Part shown: positions 1-11,800 of the stretch, piece after piece
Position numbering within the stretch: position 1 is the stretch's first letter
Layout of the letters: the number at the start of each line of letters is the position of its first letter
DNA from: Flaveria trinervia
Taxonomy: Eukaryota; Streptophyta; Magnoliopsida; Asterales; Asteraceae
NCBI GenBank assembly: GCA_025506515.1
Contig: CM046453.1
Location: 30,985,791-31,049,790 of the forward strand
Direction: 5' to 3'
DNA length: 64,000 bases
Made by a program: the position numbers and the translations under genes
Notes under the pieces: model-generated
Seen by the model: the letters and a program-made list of their open reading frames with translations, nothing else
Databases searched by the model: none
Told to the model about the DNA's origin: nothing

Positions 1-240
1 GCGAATGGACAGGTTGATGAACTTCAGTCGCACGACTGAGTAGTGCGAATGGCTAAACCGCACGACTGAACCACGCGTATGAGTTCAGTTGCATGACTGA
101 TATACACGAATGAGTGTACTTACGTATGAGCTCAGTTGCATGACAAGTCGTACGTATGAGGTAAGTCGCACGACTGGATTTCAGTCGCACTACTCATTCG
201 CACGACTAGATCTCAGTCGCATAGTCTCATTCGCACGACA
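1..240 (+). repeat. Palindromic motif array upstream of envelope-like gene (element A)
   Basis: Degenerate short repeats built on the palindrome CAGTCGCACGACTG (perfect at 25-38) and on half-sites such as CGCACGACTGA and GTGCGAATGG. The same palindrome recurs in the element's 3' LTR at 3887-3900. The array ends about 80 bases before the envelope-like ATG at 320. The intervening stretch ends in TTTTGTAACAG directly before the ATG and could be a 3' splice site. I read 1-240 as the end of the pol-envelope spacer of a Sirevirus-like Ty1/copia element whose gag and pol lie left of the window. No protein is expected from it. Confidence 0.75.
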
Positions 241-319
241 GTTCAAAAGAAATATTTACAAGTCCAAGTGATTCAAGATATTCTTATTCAACGGATACTA
301 ACATTTTCTTTTGTAACAG

Positions 320-2278
320 ATGACGAGTCGGTGGACAATGAGCACCAAGCACAATACCTGTGCTTATCTGGATCAGTCATCCAGACATGCACTTGACTTT
401 GCTGGAATCATCTCTTTTCTTAGACACTCAAGGATCTCTCACGAAATCTCAACTCCATGCACACCGTACCGGTCTATTCAGCAGGCCTTCTGGGAAGGTG
501 CTGTAGTTGATAGAACATCAGAGCCTCATCGAATCCATAGTTCGATATTTGGAGAGGCCATTGAGATCTCTAAGGAAGATCTCAAGATACTGCTGCAGCT
601 TGGGGACGATGCTGAACGTCGCACAAGACTACACCCCCTCACTGTTAGAGGGTGCTTCCTGCGGGCCAAGTACGCTGGGGACATCAATGTAGGGGTGCTC
701 AACAAGAGAAACCTATGTCCCCAGTTCAAGTACCTTGCAGATGTACTGCTTAAGAGCTTAGCGTCTCGAAAAGGAGGTTTTGATGAACTGTCCGATCAGA
801 TCCAGAACGCATATGCTGCACTGGTGCTGAACCATCTATTCAGCTTCTCTAGGATGATCTTCACCTACTTGGTGAAGAACATTGAGGGGAAAGGGAAGGA
901 GGGCTTCTACATGTACCCTCGCTTTATGCAGATGATTATAGACCAGAAGCTCCCTTCCTTGCCGAAGGAGAATGAAGATGCGGTGGTACTTGAGGTAATG
1001 GATGATACCACTTTGGGCAGGATGAAGGTTTATAGGGGGAAGCAGGTAAAGCCCCCTATGAGGAGACTATTTGGGCATCTGGCCCGGGAAGACTACGTGG
1101 CGCCGGCTAGGCGTAAATGGTGTCACGTTGATAGTGACTCTGAAGAAGAGCAGATACAGCTCCCTGATGATGACTCTGTTGATGATAACAGAGATGCTAG
1201 AGATGAAGGACCCACTCAACAAAGGGGTCCCACTATTGATATTCCACCTCCAGCATCTGCCCCCACTGGAGACGGAGCGAAGACTGCTGGGTTCCACCAG
1301 GATTTCATGCCTGGTGAGGAAGAAGATGAGTCAGATGAGGAGCCGCTGACTCGGACTATGAGAAGTAAAGTAGTTCCCACAGAACGAGGGCTCCGGGTGG
1401 TTGGTTAACGCCTAGGTGGATTGGGAGACACCACTGATGATCCTACTTATACTCCTGATCTGCCAGGCCGCACTATAGAGGGAGCATCCACCTCGACTGG
1501 ATCGAGGAAGAAGCAGATGGCTCAGCCCCATGGCTTGAAAAGGAAGAAACGCAGAATCACCTTTATCACCACCACAGCCACCATTCCTCCTACCACCACT
1601 ACCACCATTTCACCTACCACCACGACCACCATTCCACCTACCACCACTACCACCCTTCCATCCACCACCATATCATTCACACCTACATCACCACCACCAT
1701 CATCTATACCGCCTCCAATCTTCACCACAGTCACCACCACTATTAGTCAACCTACAGCACCATCCTCTTTCTCTCCATATCCATCAGGATTGCCTCTGCC
1801 TCCCAGTGGGGTAGAGGAACAGCTCTCAGCACTCAATCGAATGGTGCTAAGACTGTTAGCAGCAGATGAAGAGAAGACCAATCAAATAAGACAGCTGGTA
1901 GATCTCACCACTGTCCAATCTCAGCAGCTCACTCATCAGGCTCGATTGATTGATGAGCAGGCATATCGAATGTCTCAGCTCCAAGAGCAACATGCCAAAA
2001 GGATTGAGGAGCTGGAGGCTGCAAACAAATCTCTGCAGCTAAAACTCAAGGGGTCCAAAGACGAGCCCTTAAAGATAGGAGAAGGTGATGGAGATGATGA
2101 TGATGATGATGATAGTGATGATGATGATGATGGTAATGATCATGATGGTCCTTCTCCTTATTGTTATTTAATATCTTTTGTATTTGTATTATGTATGATG
2201 TTAACTAAATACATGTTTATATGTAATGTTTATATGTATGTTTTCGATTATTATGGTTCTGTCTTGAATGTTAACTAA
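320..2278 (+). pseudogene. Envelope-like ORF of Sirevirus-like element A, one in-frame stop
   Basis: One reading frame runs from the ATG at 320 to 2278, broken only by TAA at 1406-1408. The N-terminal 230 residues form a globular domain with the motif YMYPRFMQMI near residue 195, also found in the envelope-like protein of element C (LLYPRFLQMI). Then come acidic Ser/Asp-rich stretches, a basic cluster KRKKRR that could be a nuclear localisation signal, a Thr/Pro-rich repeat (about 1560-1750), a predicted coiled coil (about 1815-2060) and a poly-Asp run. The last 40 codons are hydrophobic but AT-rich and may be intron sequence rather than a membrane anchor. In Sireviruses such an ORF sits between pol and the 3' LTR, and its function is unproven. 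It is not a proven envelope glycoprotein: no signal peptide is visible. Confidence 0.75.
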
Positions 2279-2310
2279 TGATTGATATATTGAATGTTTA
2301 AATCAAACAG

Positions 2311-3512
2311 ATCCAAATTATCGAAGGGATGAACATGATATTGCTCCCCTTCAACAGATCAAGACTCAACTAACCATGATTCTTGATCTGCAAGGGATTG
2401 TCAGAAGATCAGTGAGTTACACCCCTTAAGAAAGGAAATAATTCATGATGTTACTGATGAGCAACTGGCAGAAATGTTCAAGCTTAATCCTGATGAGATT
2501 GTAAAAGATGCTCCAATTGTGCAAATAGAGACTGACGATGAGCTTCAGGATGTCGATGAGATTGAGATAGAAGATGTCACTGCTCAACACAATCCTGAGT
2601 ACACTGACAAGGAGGGAACTGCAATTCCCAATTTGGGAGACACTCTAGTTAGTGACACCTTTGAAACTCTAGACAGGATGGAGAAAGAGTCAGTAAAGGA
2701 TAAAGAGAAGGCCCAAGCCTCAGACACCAACGTCAAAATCAAAAAGGTTGAATGGGTAGCATGTTTTGAAGAAATCAAAGCCCAACGCAGAGCTACAACA
2801 TCAACTGTCTACACCAAACTGTATAAGGTCAAGAAACATCAAAAGGTAGCAGGCAGGATCATCGCGTGGGCACATTTTGCAGACCTTAATGTTTACACGG
2901 TTAAACGTGAGAAGGGAATAGAGTACTTCAGATTTCCACATGATCTGAAGACTCTTCCAGGTTTTAAGCTCACCAGTTAGCTAAGTTAAACTTGCTATAT
3001 GCTGACCCTCGTAAGATGTCAGGCTGGTTTGAAGCTGCTCTAAAGAGGGAGTACCATACCAGATGGGTCAACTTCAAAACTCAACAACTAACGAGGTACA
3101 TCAGAAGATCTGAAGTTGATGCCATAACCGGCAAATCTAGAGTAGTACTGAAGTGGAGTCCACCACGTACAATGTCTAAAATCCCACTACGTGAGATGCC
3201 ACAGGACTTCACCCCACACTTCAAATGGTGGTACTACGATTGGAGAACAGGAGAGGCTGTAATAGTCTTGAACAGGAATGGCTCAATGGAAACCATAAAG
3301 GTGTTTGACCCGATGTGGCTCACCAACTTGTCAGCACAACATGTTTACACTTTATACAAGTGGCCACTGTTCTACGACTGATAGGATATTGTACAAGCTT
3401 TACAGTTCCAAAAGGTGATAAGACTCTATATTATTTTGTGATAAACACAGGAGTTACCAAAGAAGATAAGTACAAAAAGTTTGAGGAAATCATAAAAGAT
3501 GTTAGACAATAG
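2311..3512 (+). pseudogene. C-terminal part of envelope-like gene (element A), frameshifted
   Basis: Open segments in three frames (2311-2427, 2435-2980, 2992-3381, 3315-3512) together look like the C-terminal half of the upstream gene. The best conserved block, about 3120-3360, contains RVVLKWSPPR, WWYYDWRTGEAVIVL and IKVFDP. Related blocks occur in element C (GRIVLRAKPPK, GEAVRRVKIG, VFDPMEY near 33080-33260) and in H (GWWYDESRRALIIL near 36200), so this is a real conserved domain. I cannot assign a known fold. Frameshifts near 2430, 2985 and 3320 make it a pseudogene. A short A/G-rich tract and the LTR follow directly. Confidence 0.65.
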
Positions 3513-3526
3513 ATAGATCTAGGTCC

Positions 3527-3535
3527 AAGGGGGAG
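3527..3535 (+). promoter_or_regulatory. Polypurine tract of element A
   Basis: Purine run AAGGGGGAG just before the LTR start TGTTGATACA at 3538. It is the expected primer for plus-strand DNA synthesis, and its position confirms that the LTR to the right is a 3' LTR on the + strand. Confidence 0.8.
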
Positions 3536-3537
3536 TT

Positions 3538-4267
3538 TGTTGATACATATATGTAACTAGATCCTGATCTGCATGTAATATGTCTTACACTTATGTAACT
3601 ATTAGGTACCTAATAAAATACAAATGGTTGGTTGTGTTTATAATGTTTAATATTTCATTAATGAGTTGTGTAACACATATTGACTGAATTATATAGGTTT
3701 GTGACTGTTTGAAGTGTGATGCATAATGTTATAATATTGAATACACTTAAACTTTGTGAAGTGAAATTCTCACGCGTCCAACTGGACCATGCGCTGCAAC
3801 AGTGGTCATGCGTCCGAATGGCCATGCGACTGAGTGTCCATGTGCCAAAATAGTTCATACGCCTGAACAACTTCATGCGTCAAACTCAGTCGCACGACTG
3901 AACACTCAGTGGTGCGAATGGATCGACCGCATAGCTCAATCGCACGAATGAACCATGCTAATGGTTCAGTCACACGAATGAGCAACCCTAACCTATAAAT
4001 ACCACCTAATTCGTGGAAAAACTTAAGCAGTGAATCCACTTCGACTCTAGACGTACCCTAGCCATCCAGAAGCCTTTAAGTTCGTACTCCAAGTTCATAG
4101 AATGCTGCAAATCGATTCCTAATCGATTCTTGACATTAGATTCAATACGTTAATGTTTCTACGTGCATTCTCACTCATTGGATCACCAATCAAATAGGAT
4201 TCCGCACTATTTTGTTTCGTTTAACACGTTAATCAGTTGGTGTTTGGTCAAATACCAGATCCTAACA
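3538..4267 (+). repeat. 3' LTR of element A with motif array and TATA box
   Basis: Starts TGTTGATACA after the PPT and ends near CCTAACA, giving TGTT...AACA termini of about 730 bp; the right end is estimated. Bases 3770-3990 hold two motif types: CATGCGTCC-like repeats, similar to those in the Tekay-like LTRs of this window, and the element's palindrome CAGTCGCACGACTG (3887-3900). A TATA box (TATAAATA) follows at 3994-4001, as expected at the end of U3. No target-site duplication could be assigned. Confidence 0.75.
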
Positions 4268-4270
4268 ACA

Positions 4271-5061
4271 ACACAATAAGGAGAGTTACATAACTAATCA
4301 AACTGAGACCGGTTAACCTCTAGTAACGATACAAAGAACACAAGTAAATATGATACAGAACATGATAGGAAGATACATAAGGAGATGGTTGTCAAGATTG
4401 TAGTATATTGCCTTCTCAATTTCTATTACAAATATTACAAAGCTTATTCAGAAAGTTACAAGTACTTGAGATACATATAGTACATCCTATAGCCAGCCAT
4501 ACTATGAAAGCCAGGTGGATACAATTGACTAGACAACTAACAAAATCAATTATAGAGTCAAAACACAGATTGCCTTTTGACTAGTGACTATGACATGCCA
4601 TAGCTCACATCCTAATATATTACGAAAAGGATAAAGTACATAAAGTAAAAAGTTACAGACTCAAGACCTCAACGTACAGTAACCAAAAGCATGGACCTTT
4701 TCACCAAGTTATGTAAGTTGGTGACTTTATCAGAGTTGCAGCAGAAAGGAGTCCAAATTTATGGAAAAGTTCATGAGATAAAGCATGTGTTCAAAAGTCT
4801 TCAGAAGAAATTTGACTTCAAGTGTTGGCTTCGGATGACTTTGTCTTTGAAGCTTCGGATGATTTTGTCTTTGAAGCTTCGGAAGACTTCATCTTTGGCT
4901 TCGGAAGATATTGGTCTTGGCTTCAGAAGATTTCACACTTACAATATTTCTGATGCTGGTGTGAAACTCCCGAAGCATTCCACTTCAGCACTCTTATACA
5001 TGCATGCAGGAGAGACATTGAGTGTTTGGGTTGCATTAGTATTTACATTTTAATCCTTACA
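4271..5061 (-). repeat. LTR of Sirevirus-like family D/H, left arm of inverted repeat
   Basis: On the minus strand it begins TGTAAGGATTAAAATG at 5061 and runs to about 4271. It contains CTTCGGAAG/CTTCCGAAG-type repeats (4830-4935). It is the reverse complement, with clear divergence, of 5113-5885 and matches the LTR fragment at 34159-34333. The shared stretches include GACTCAAGACCTCAA, CCAAAAGCATGGACC and the ACACAAGTAAAT end. The short ORF readable across it is LTR sequence, not a gene. Confidence 0.7.
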
Positions 5062-5112
5062 ACCCTGATTTCTCCATGTAACTTCATAGGCAATATAATC
5101 AGGGTGCTCTAT

Positions 5113-5885
5113 TGTATGGTTTCATATAAGGCTGATGCAACCCAATACATCTAAAGTCTCTCCTGCATGCATGCATAAGTGTACTGAAGTAGAATGCTTT
5201 GGAAGTTTCACACTCTTCATTAGAAAACTTTCTAAGTTTGAAATCTTCCGAAGCAAACACCAATATCTTCTAAAGCCAAACATGAAGTCTTCCGAAGCTT
5301 CAAAGACAAAATCTTCCGAAGCCAACTCTTGGAGACTGATTTATTCCGAAGACTTTTAAGCACATGTTATTATCTTATGTACTTTTACCATAAAGCAGGA
5401 CCACCTCTCCGCTGCAACACTAATTAGCCACCAACTTCACATGAGTTGGTGAAAGGTCCATGCTTTTGGTAACTGTACATTGAGGTCTTGAGTCTGTACT
5501 TTCTACTTTACGTACTTTTATCCTTTTGTAATATACTAGGATGTGAGCTATGGCATGTCATAGTCACTAATCAAAAGACAATGTGCCTTTTGACTCTACA
5601 TTGATTTTGTTGTTGTGTACATCATGTATCCAGCTGGCCTTTAAAGTATGGCTGGCTGTAGGTTGTAGTATAAGTATTTCTGCTACTTGTATCTTATTGT
5701 CATTGCTTTTGTAAACACTTGTAAGGAACTAGAGAGAAATATACATCATCCTTGAAAACTATTTACTTGTGTTGTTCGGTTCTAGTTTTGTCTCTTTATT
5801 ACTCCTGTTTCTTAGCTTTCATATAAACTGGTTTTCTGGTTCCCTATTCGATATGTTAACTGTTCTAAAGAACTCTCCTCACTTA
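5113..5885 (+). repeat. LTR of family D/H, right arm of inverted repeat
   Basis: Starts TGTATGGTTTC, the same terminus as the H LTR at 34333 read on the minus strand. It carries CTTCCGAAG repeats at 5225-5350. It faces the left arm across a 51-base centre (5062-5112), which itself contains the inverted 9-mers ACCCTGATT (5062-5070) and AATCAGGGT (5096-5104). The right end is estimated. Bases 5886-5944 to its right could not be assigned. Confidence 0.7.
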
Positions 5886-5944
5886 TGTGTTATATTGTAA
5901 ACGTGCATTGCACCCTTCCTAATGGTCCTGCGTTTGGTATTAGA

Positions 5945-6057
5945 ACATTCCAGGCTTCAGAAGTCTTTAAAAGCATGTGTTCAAAAGTCTTCGTAAGAAA
6001 TCTGTCTTCAGGTGTTGGCTTCGGAAGACTTTGTCTTTGAAGCTTTGGAAGACTTCA
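5945..6057 (-). repeat. H 3' LTR fragment left of element C
   Basis: Matches the left D arm around 4780-4890 (AAAGCATGTGTTCAAAAGTC, GTGTTGGCTTCGGA). It is the continuation of the LTR fragment at 34159-34333, the two halves being separated by insertion of element C. The last five bases, CTTCA (6053-6057), are the target-site duplication. Its far end at 5945 is truncated. Confidence 0.7.
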
Positions 6058-6576
6058 TGAAGATCATACATAGGTTGGACCACCTTAGATTAGAATGTTT
6101 ATTTTTGCTTGTAATAGGTCTTATGTTAGTCTTCTATTGTATGTAATTAGCTTTTTGTAGTTTTGCAGTCTAGGGAAACTGTGAGCGAAACTATAGTTTC
6201 GCTCATAGTCAGCTGTTTAGTTCGCTCGGCGAAACTGCTGTTTCTATCGGGCGAAACTACAGTTTCGGAAGAACAGTTTCGCTGACAGTGAAACTGTTTG
6301 CGAAACTGAGACTGCTATATATAGTTTTTATCATTATCATTGTCAGCTAATCTTGAAAAACCCTAATCGTTTATCCTTGTTGCAAGTTACCTTTGTAAGT
6401 AGGAATTTCATAGAAATGTCATTGTGCTTTGTTATTGATTGTATTGTCATCATTGTCTTACCTTGATTGAATTGTTTATGTTCTTAATCTTCTTTTTGCA
6501 CCTTGTCCATTGTTTGTATTTGATATTGAACGATTCAACAACTCTTTTGTAAAAAAAACGATCAAATGGACTAACA
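6058..6576 (+). repeat. 5' LTR of element C
   Basis: TGAAGATCATACATAGG to ATGGACTAACA, 519 bp, matching 33639-34158. U3 holds the GCGAAACT palindrome array (about 6170-6310), including a 24-bp perfect palindrome at 6182-6205, followed by TATATATA at 6316-6323. Downstream it carries CAACCTTG/TTGTTGCAAG-type U5 sequence and ends next to the PBS. Confidence 0.85.
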
Positions 6577-6579
6577 ATA

Positions 6580-6592
6580 TGGTATCAGAGCC
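6580..6592 (+). other. Primer-binding site of element C
   Basis: TGGTATCAGAGCC, complementary to the 3' end of plant initiator tRNA-Met, three bases after the 5' LTR. It primes minus-strand DNA synthesis. Confidence 0.9.
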
Positions 6593-6779
6593 TTAGTGCT
6601 CATGATTTGATGAGTTTTTGGTTGTTTTTGTTCAATATCAAGTTTTCATCAATTTCAGTTAAAATTAGTGTGTATTTGACATGGAATTTGATTGAGTTTT
6701 GCTGAATATTGGTTGGGGAAGCTCTGTTAATCATCAAATCTCAAATCCATTGAACTTTTGATGATTTCAAATTGATTTT

Positions 6780-7205
6780 TGTGTTGAAAAAAGGTTCAAG
6801 CTTCATCTAGCAAAATTAGTTGTTCATTCAGTGAAACTAGAGATTCTTTCTGTGAAACTATTGGTCTTATCATTATTGAGATTGTTTCTTGTTGTTTTGT
6901 GAAACTAGTTTCTTTGAACGAAAGTTCATCGGTGCTTGTGATGGTTTAACAAGCAAAATTGCTGCCGAATGTAATTTTGAACGAAAGTTCAAGCTTGTTT
7001 CATGACAATTTGTCGGTGAAACTAAGGTATTTGTGACATTCAGCTAGCGAAACTGTTGCCGAATTTGTCTACGAAATTACAACAACTCACCGAAACTAGC
7101 TTTCTCAGCGAAATTGTCTCTGAACTTACCTTTCTTCAGCGAAACTAGTTCATTTTCAATGAAAATGTTACTTCCCTTGCCGAAATTACATCATTACCGG
7201 TGAAA
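6780..7205 (+). repeat. GCGAAACT motif array in the gag leader of C
   Basis: About twenty degenerate half-sites (GTGAAACTA, GCGAAACTG, CCGAAATTA, GAACGAAAGTTC) run from the PBS side up to six bases before the gag ATG at 7211. The motif is that of the LTR and of the pol-envelope spacer (30300-30930) of the same element. No protein is encoded; it lies in the untranslated leader. Confidence 0.75.
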
Positions 7206-7210
7206 CTACC

Positions 7211-8820
7211 ATGTCAAAGTTAACCTCACTCACTCTTGCCGATCTTGAAAGTGTTGCTCCCAATAGGCCACTGAGACTCGTTAACGAGGATAATTTCAAG
7301 GATTGGAAGAGATGTCTCAAAGCTTTGTTCTTTTACACTGACCACAACCAATGGGAATCGATTAGTTCTGGTCCTCATATACCAACTGTCACTGTTGGTG
7401 ATGTTGTCTCTCAAAACAAGGACTCGTCTACTTTCACTGAAAAGGATCTGAAGTTGATCGATCATGACTAGAAAGCTTTTGGAGCATTAACTTACTGTCG
7501 GGCACCAAACATCTACAACCGATTTGCATAGTATAAAAATGCTAAGTCCCTCTACGATGCTCTATGTGAGTTCTATGGCGGTAATGATGAGCTGGTGAAG
7601 GATAAGAGCATTCAAACAGAGAAGGAATTCAATTCCTGTAGGATACAAGAATGAGAGTCTCACGGATCTCACAAATAGCTTTTTGTCAGTTTCAAGAACC
7701 TTAAAGAAATATGATGAAAAACTTTCCAACAACGAACAAGTAAATAGGCTACTAGACTCTCCACCTCAGTGAAGTCTTCAAGTGAGAATTTTAAAGCAAG
7801 AAAGAGGTTTCACATATTACAAGCTGATGGATATCATCAATAAGCTTAAATCCTTTGAGTTGGACATGAAAAGATGGGAATTAACCAAACCATGATGCCT
7901 ACATCTGGTTTTACTCAAAATGCTGCATTACTGTCATCCGCTGCAAGCACTCAAATGTAGACATCAATTCAAGGAGGATTTAATACAAGTAGATTTTTAG
8001 GAGGAAATGTTAGCGGTAGGAGAGATCAAGTTAATACTAAGGCAAATGTTGAAACTTCAATTCCATCTGAAACAATGGCTCTTTTTGGAATGTTTGTTCA
8101 AAGTTATGAAGCCCTTGTGGTTGGAGAATTGAAACGGAAAGGAATGACAATGGAGGATATGTATCAGGTGGACCCTGATGATCTAGAACAAACTGACAGT
8201 AAGTGGGAAATGGTAATGTCGACTCTTAGAGCTCGGAGATTTATGGAGCGCACCGGGCGAAAAAACATCAGAGGCCAAACCTCTAATTTAAAATTGGGAT
8301 TTGATAAGTCCAAACTGAGATGTTTCAACTATAAAAAATTGGGACATTTTAAACGTGAATGTCCATCACCAATTGTCACTCATTCTAGTAATTCAGGAGT
8401 TCCACGATTAACCACTGAGAGAGAGAAGGAAGATATGAATCACAAAAAAGAGACTGCCTTGATTTCTAACTTTGATTGGAGTGCAAAGGTTGAAGAGACA
8501 AGGGTTGAGATTAATTATGCTTTGGTGGCTGAGTTTGTTAAAGGAAAGGAGAAGGTAGACTGTGAAGATGAATTGATCCATTCAAGGAATTCAATGATAA
8601 AGCTGGGCTGTTTGTGAAAGAGAAAGAAAAAAAGGAAGAGAGGATGAGAGAAGGTAAATCTGAAGGACTAAAGAAGGAAGGAAGTCCATCCACTAAGCAA
8701 AGAAAAGAAAATGTTCATGCTACTATCACTGTTGAGGAAAGTAAGTCAAGTACTCTGGTGTGCCAATGTGAAAAGGCCTTAGGAGTAGAAAAGGTGGTAA
8801 TAGGACTTCCATATAAGGTA
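7211..8820 (+). pseudogene. gag of element C (capsid/nucleocapsid), broken
   Basis: Begins MSKLTSLTLADLESVAPNRP, then NFKDWKRCLKALFFYTD and a PHIPTVTVGD block, which I recognise as the N-terminus of Sirevirus-type Gag. The first frame stops at 7469-7471 (TAG). Matching sequence continues in other frames (KNAKSLYDALCEFYGG near 7540, then a 180-codon open frame 8075-8617). The nucleocapsid zinc knuckle near 8321-8362 reads CFNYKKLGHFKREC: the second Cys of the CCHC motif is Tyr (TAT 8330-8332), so it should not bind zinc normally. A Lys/Glu-rich segment follows to about 8820, where insertion I interrupts the gene. Confidence 0.8.
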
Positions 8821-8821
8821 A

Positions 8822-11800
8822 TGTGACAACCGGCCTCCAGGTCGTTACTCTAACCCTAATCTACTTGCATCATTACCCATCTTATGAGTACTAATAATAG
8901 AAACAATCTAACTCTATTAGTGAATTTGGAATCATTTTTTGCTATTTGTTCAATTTTATGATTTTATGTGATTTCAATGACTTTTAGTTAAATTAAGTTT
9001 TACCTTTTCAAAACTTGGTGTCTCGGTAATTTTAACTAGCCACCCTTGCAAAGCTAAATCTCAAGTGAAACAATTGAAATGTGTACATACACACTCATAA
9101 CTCGGTCAAAGACATGCATGTGCATGCACAACACTTAACAATTTACTAAGCCTTACCACCTAACACTACCCAATACTACAAATTAATACTACACATAATA
9201 TTATTTAACACTAAAATTTATTCAAAAATTGCCCCACAAGAGGCCAAAAGCGGCCGCCCCACTCTCCCCCACTCCCCACTCTTCTACACCACCACCCTCA
9301 CCATCCACTCTGATTACATGCAAGATCCCTTTCAACCCTCTCCCTCTTCTCTCTTCTCTAGAATTCTCAGCAGAAAACACTCCCACACACTTGCAAACTC
9401 TCTATAATCCTCTCTACTCCAGCTCAAAATCATGATCAACAACATCACTAGCATCGGCCGAGCTCAAATCAACCAACAAAGTGAAGTCTTGTGAGCTTTT
9501 GACACACATCTGCATCTTGACCGACCTATCCAGCCTTGTTAGAAGATTCTCCAGCCTTGTCCAAGGAGATTCGAGCCATCCAAGACCATCTATACCCTGC
9601 AAAACATGAACAATACCAAGTGTAAGCTTCATGTCACCCGAAAATGGTTATTTCATGTGTTTTCTTCACTTCTCTTCTAAAAGACCTCCTCTCTTTCTTG
9701 TAGCAGAAACCCGACACCATCATCTCGTTCTTGAGGAGCTCTTAACTTCACAAAAGGTATCTCACATGTTATATTGGTCGTTCTTGAGTTGGATGCCGAT
9801 TTCCACCATGAAAACCCTCTTTTTTTGGCGTTTTGCATGATCCAACTTGTTTATCTTGTAACCCCTTGAAGAAAAGTATGTAATCTGCTTAATAATGGTT
9901 CAAAAGAATTCTAATAACCTGTTTTGAAAGTTACAAACGGGTATACACCATGAACATGTGGTTATAGCAAGAGTTACACCTTAAAAACCTTCTTTCTACA
10001 TGAAATAACCCTATTTAACTACTTGTTTGAAAACCCTCTCAACCAAGGTTCATAATCTGCTCATGAACGACTTTGAAACACCCCTAATAATCTGATATTA
10101 AAGTGAAATAAGGTTTTGGTAATGTTTAAACGCAAATTATACGCATTTACACATGTGTTATGGTCGGTTATGGCTAAATCACTAAGTTGATGGTTTATTT
10201 TTGTGTTGGGTGACCTAGCCATGAGTTTGACATGACTTCAGAAAGTTGGAGGAACATTAAGTCTGATAAATGGTTAATCGATGGAAATAAAGTCATGTTA
10301 AGATTAGACCCACTTTAGTCATTTTCGGGACCCGAAGAATAGGAAAAACAACTTCCAAATAATAAAAACATGGATTTAACCATCTTGAAAAGTATTCCAG
10401 GCTTAGTAATGGTTAATAAATTGTTCTGGAGTCAATGGGTAATTTAAATGGTCAAAAGAATAAATTAAATGGCATTTTAATTAGAAACGGGTAATAACCG
10501 GGCAACGGTTTAGAGAAAAATCCAAGAAAAATGAGTTAAAAGTTAAGATTTATACAAACCAGTTCATTTAAGAAAATTTAAGTGTTAAAAGACCTAAAAG
10601 ATTTGAAATATTGGTCAAACAAGCTTTTGAATGGTCAAATTCGGTTAAAAACGCGTTTTAACAGGTTAAACGTAAGAACGAGGCTTTCAACTATTATAGG
10701 CAAAATTTCACAATTAAAGGACTTAAAACATATAAAAATATCATTAAAATGATACCTACTGGTCCAAGACTCAATCTTATGGGAATTCTAAATTGACCAT
10801 TAAAACTCTCCTGTTTTACCGAAACCGGGAGCGTAAACACATAGGTTTTAAACCGGATCCATATTCTGGAAATTTGGAACACTTACTCACTAATAAGTCA
10901 ATTTTTATTCTAAAAACCTAATTTTTGTTCATAATTTTCATAAAGTGTAAGAAATCTAACATGAGGGTAGAAACTGTCAATTTTGAAACTTGAGGGGCTA
11001 AACTATAAAATTTTACCAAACTCTATAACAGACTCATATGAGACTAATAATCACTTGAGCAGCATATTTACTCTATATCCTTAATTTAATGAAGTAAAAT
11101 CCTAAATTATGTGGGAAACCATGACTTTCCATAAAAGGAAACTTTTTATACAAACCCTCGCGAATCAAAGCCTTATCTGACAACTGAATTTTTGACACAC
11201 TTGTTGCACCTAAATAAGTTTAGAGCAGCAGCTTACAACTTAATATATTCATGATTAGGGTGCTAGACTTGACACATTCCCGGCCCACGAAGAGTTATTT
11301 TTGGCTTAACACCTAAGGTGAGTTCTAGTGATCCCTTTTTTACTACTGTTTTGGGGTGAAACATGCTCTGTTATTTATGAACTATATTTGTGCTTTGCTT
11401 GGTGATTGTATGTGGGATTTATGGTTACCTGCTGATACTTATATCATGATCATTAATTCTTTCGTGAACCGCTTGTTTTATATGGATAGATCTATTTGGG
11501 GAATCCCCCACACACAGTGGCTTCCGTTCTAGGAAGGGTACCCCACAGAGATTCTAAGGGGTCGTTTGTGGCATGTGATAGGTTTTGTTAAGAAACTATG
11601 GTGAACCATTCGGGCAGGTATGGTTCACTGGTTTGGGGCTTAGTTCTTCCTTCGGGAATAGTCGCTTAAACACAACTTTAGAAGAGGCCAATCGGGACTG
11701 AGCCTCCCACGATGTTGAAAATATGATTCATTTCTTTTTATCAAATGAGGATTTGTTAAGTCCTTTTTGTTTTTGTACTTTAAGCACGTGAATTCACCAA

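Noticed and set aside
1..240. Regular palindromic repeats suggesting CRISPR
   Set aside because: Units are degenerate, without unique spacers of constant length, in a plant retrotransposon context and repeated in the LTR.
1522..1740. Val/Gly-rich minus-strand frame
   Set aside because: Shadow of the Thr/Pro-rich repeat of the envelope-like ORF on the plus strand.
2150..2278. Transmembrane anchor at the end of the envelope-like ORF of A
   Set aside because: The hydrophobic codons come from AT-rich sequence bounded by GT and AG and are not seen in the related genes; an intron is as likely.
6580..6592. tRNA-like matches at TGGTATCAGAGCC sites
   Set aside because: They are primer-binding sites complementary to initiator tRNA-Met; no cloverleaf surrounds them, so no tRNA gene.
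9229..9840. Short proline/serine-rich frames in the LTR of I
   Set aside because: Lie in the pyrimidine-rich R/U5 part of a Ty3/gypsy LTR; no family resemblance.
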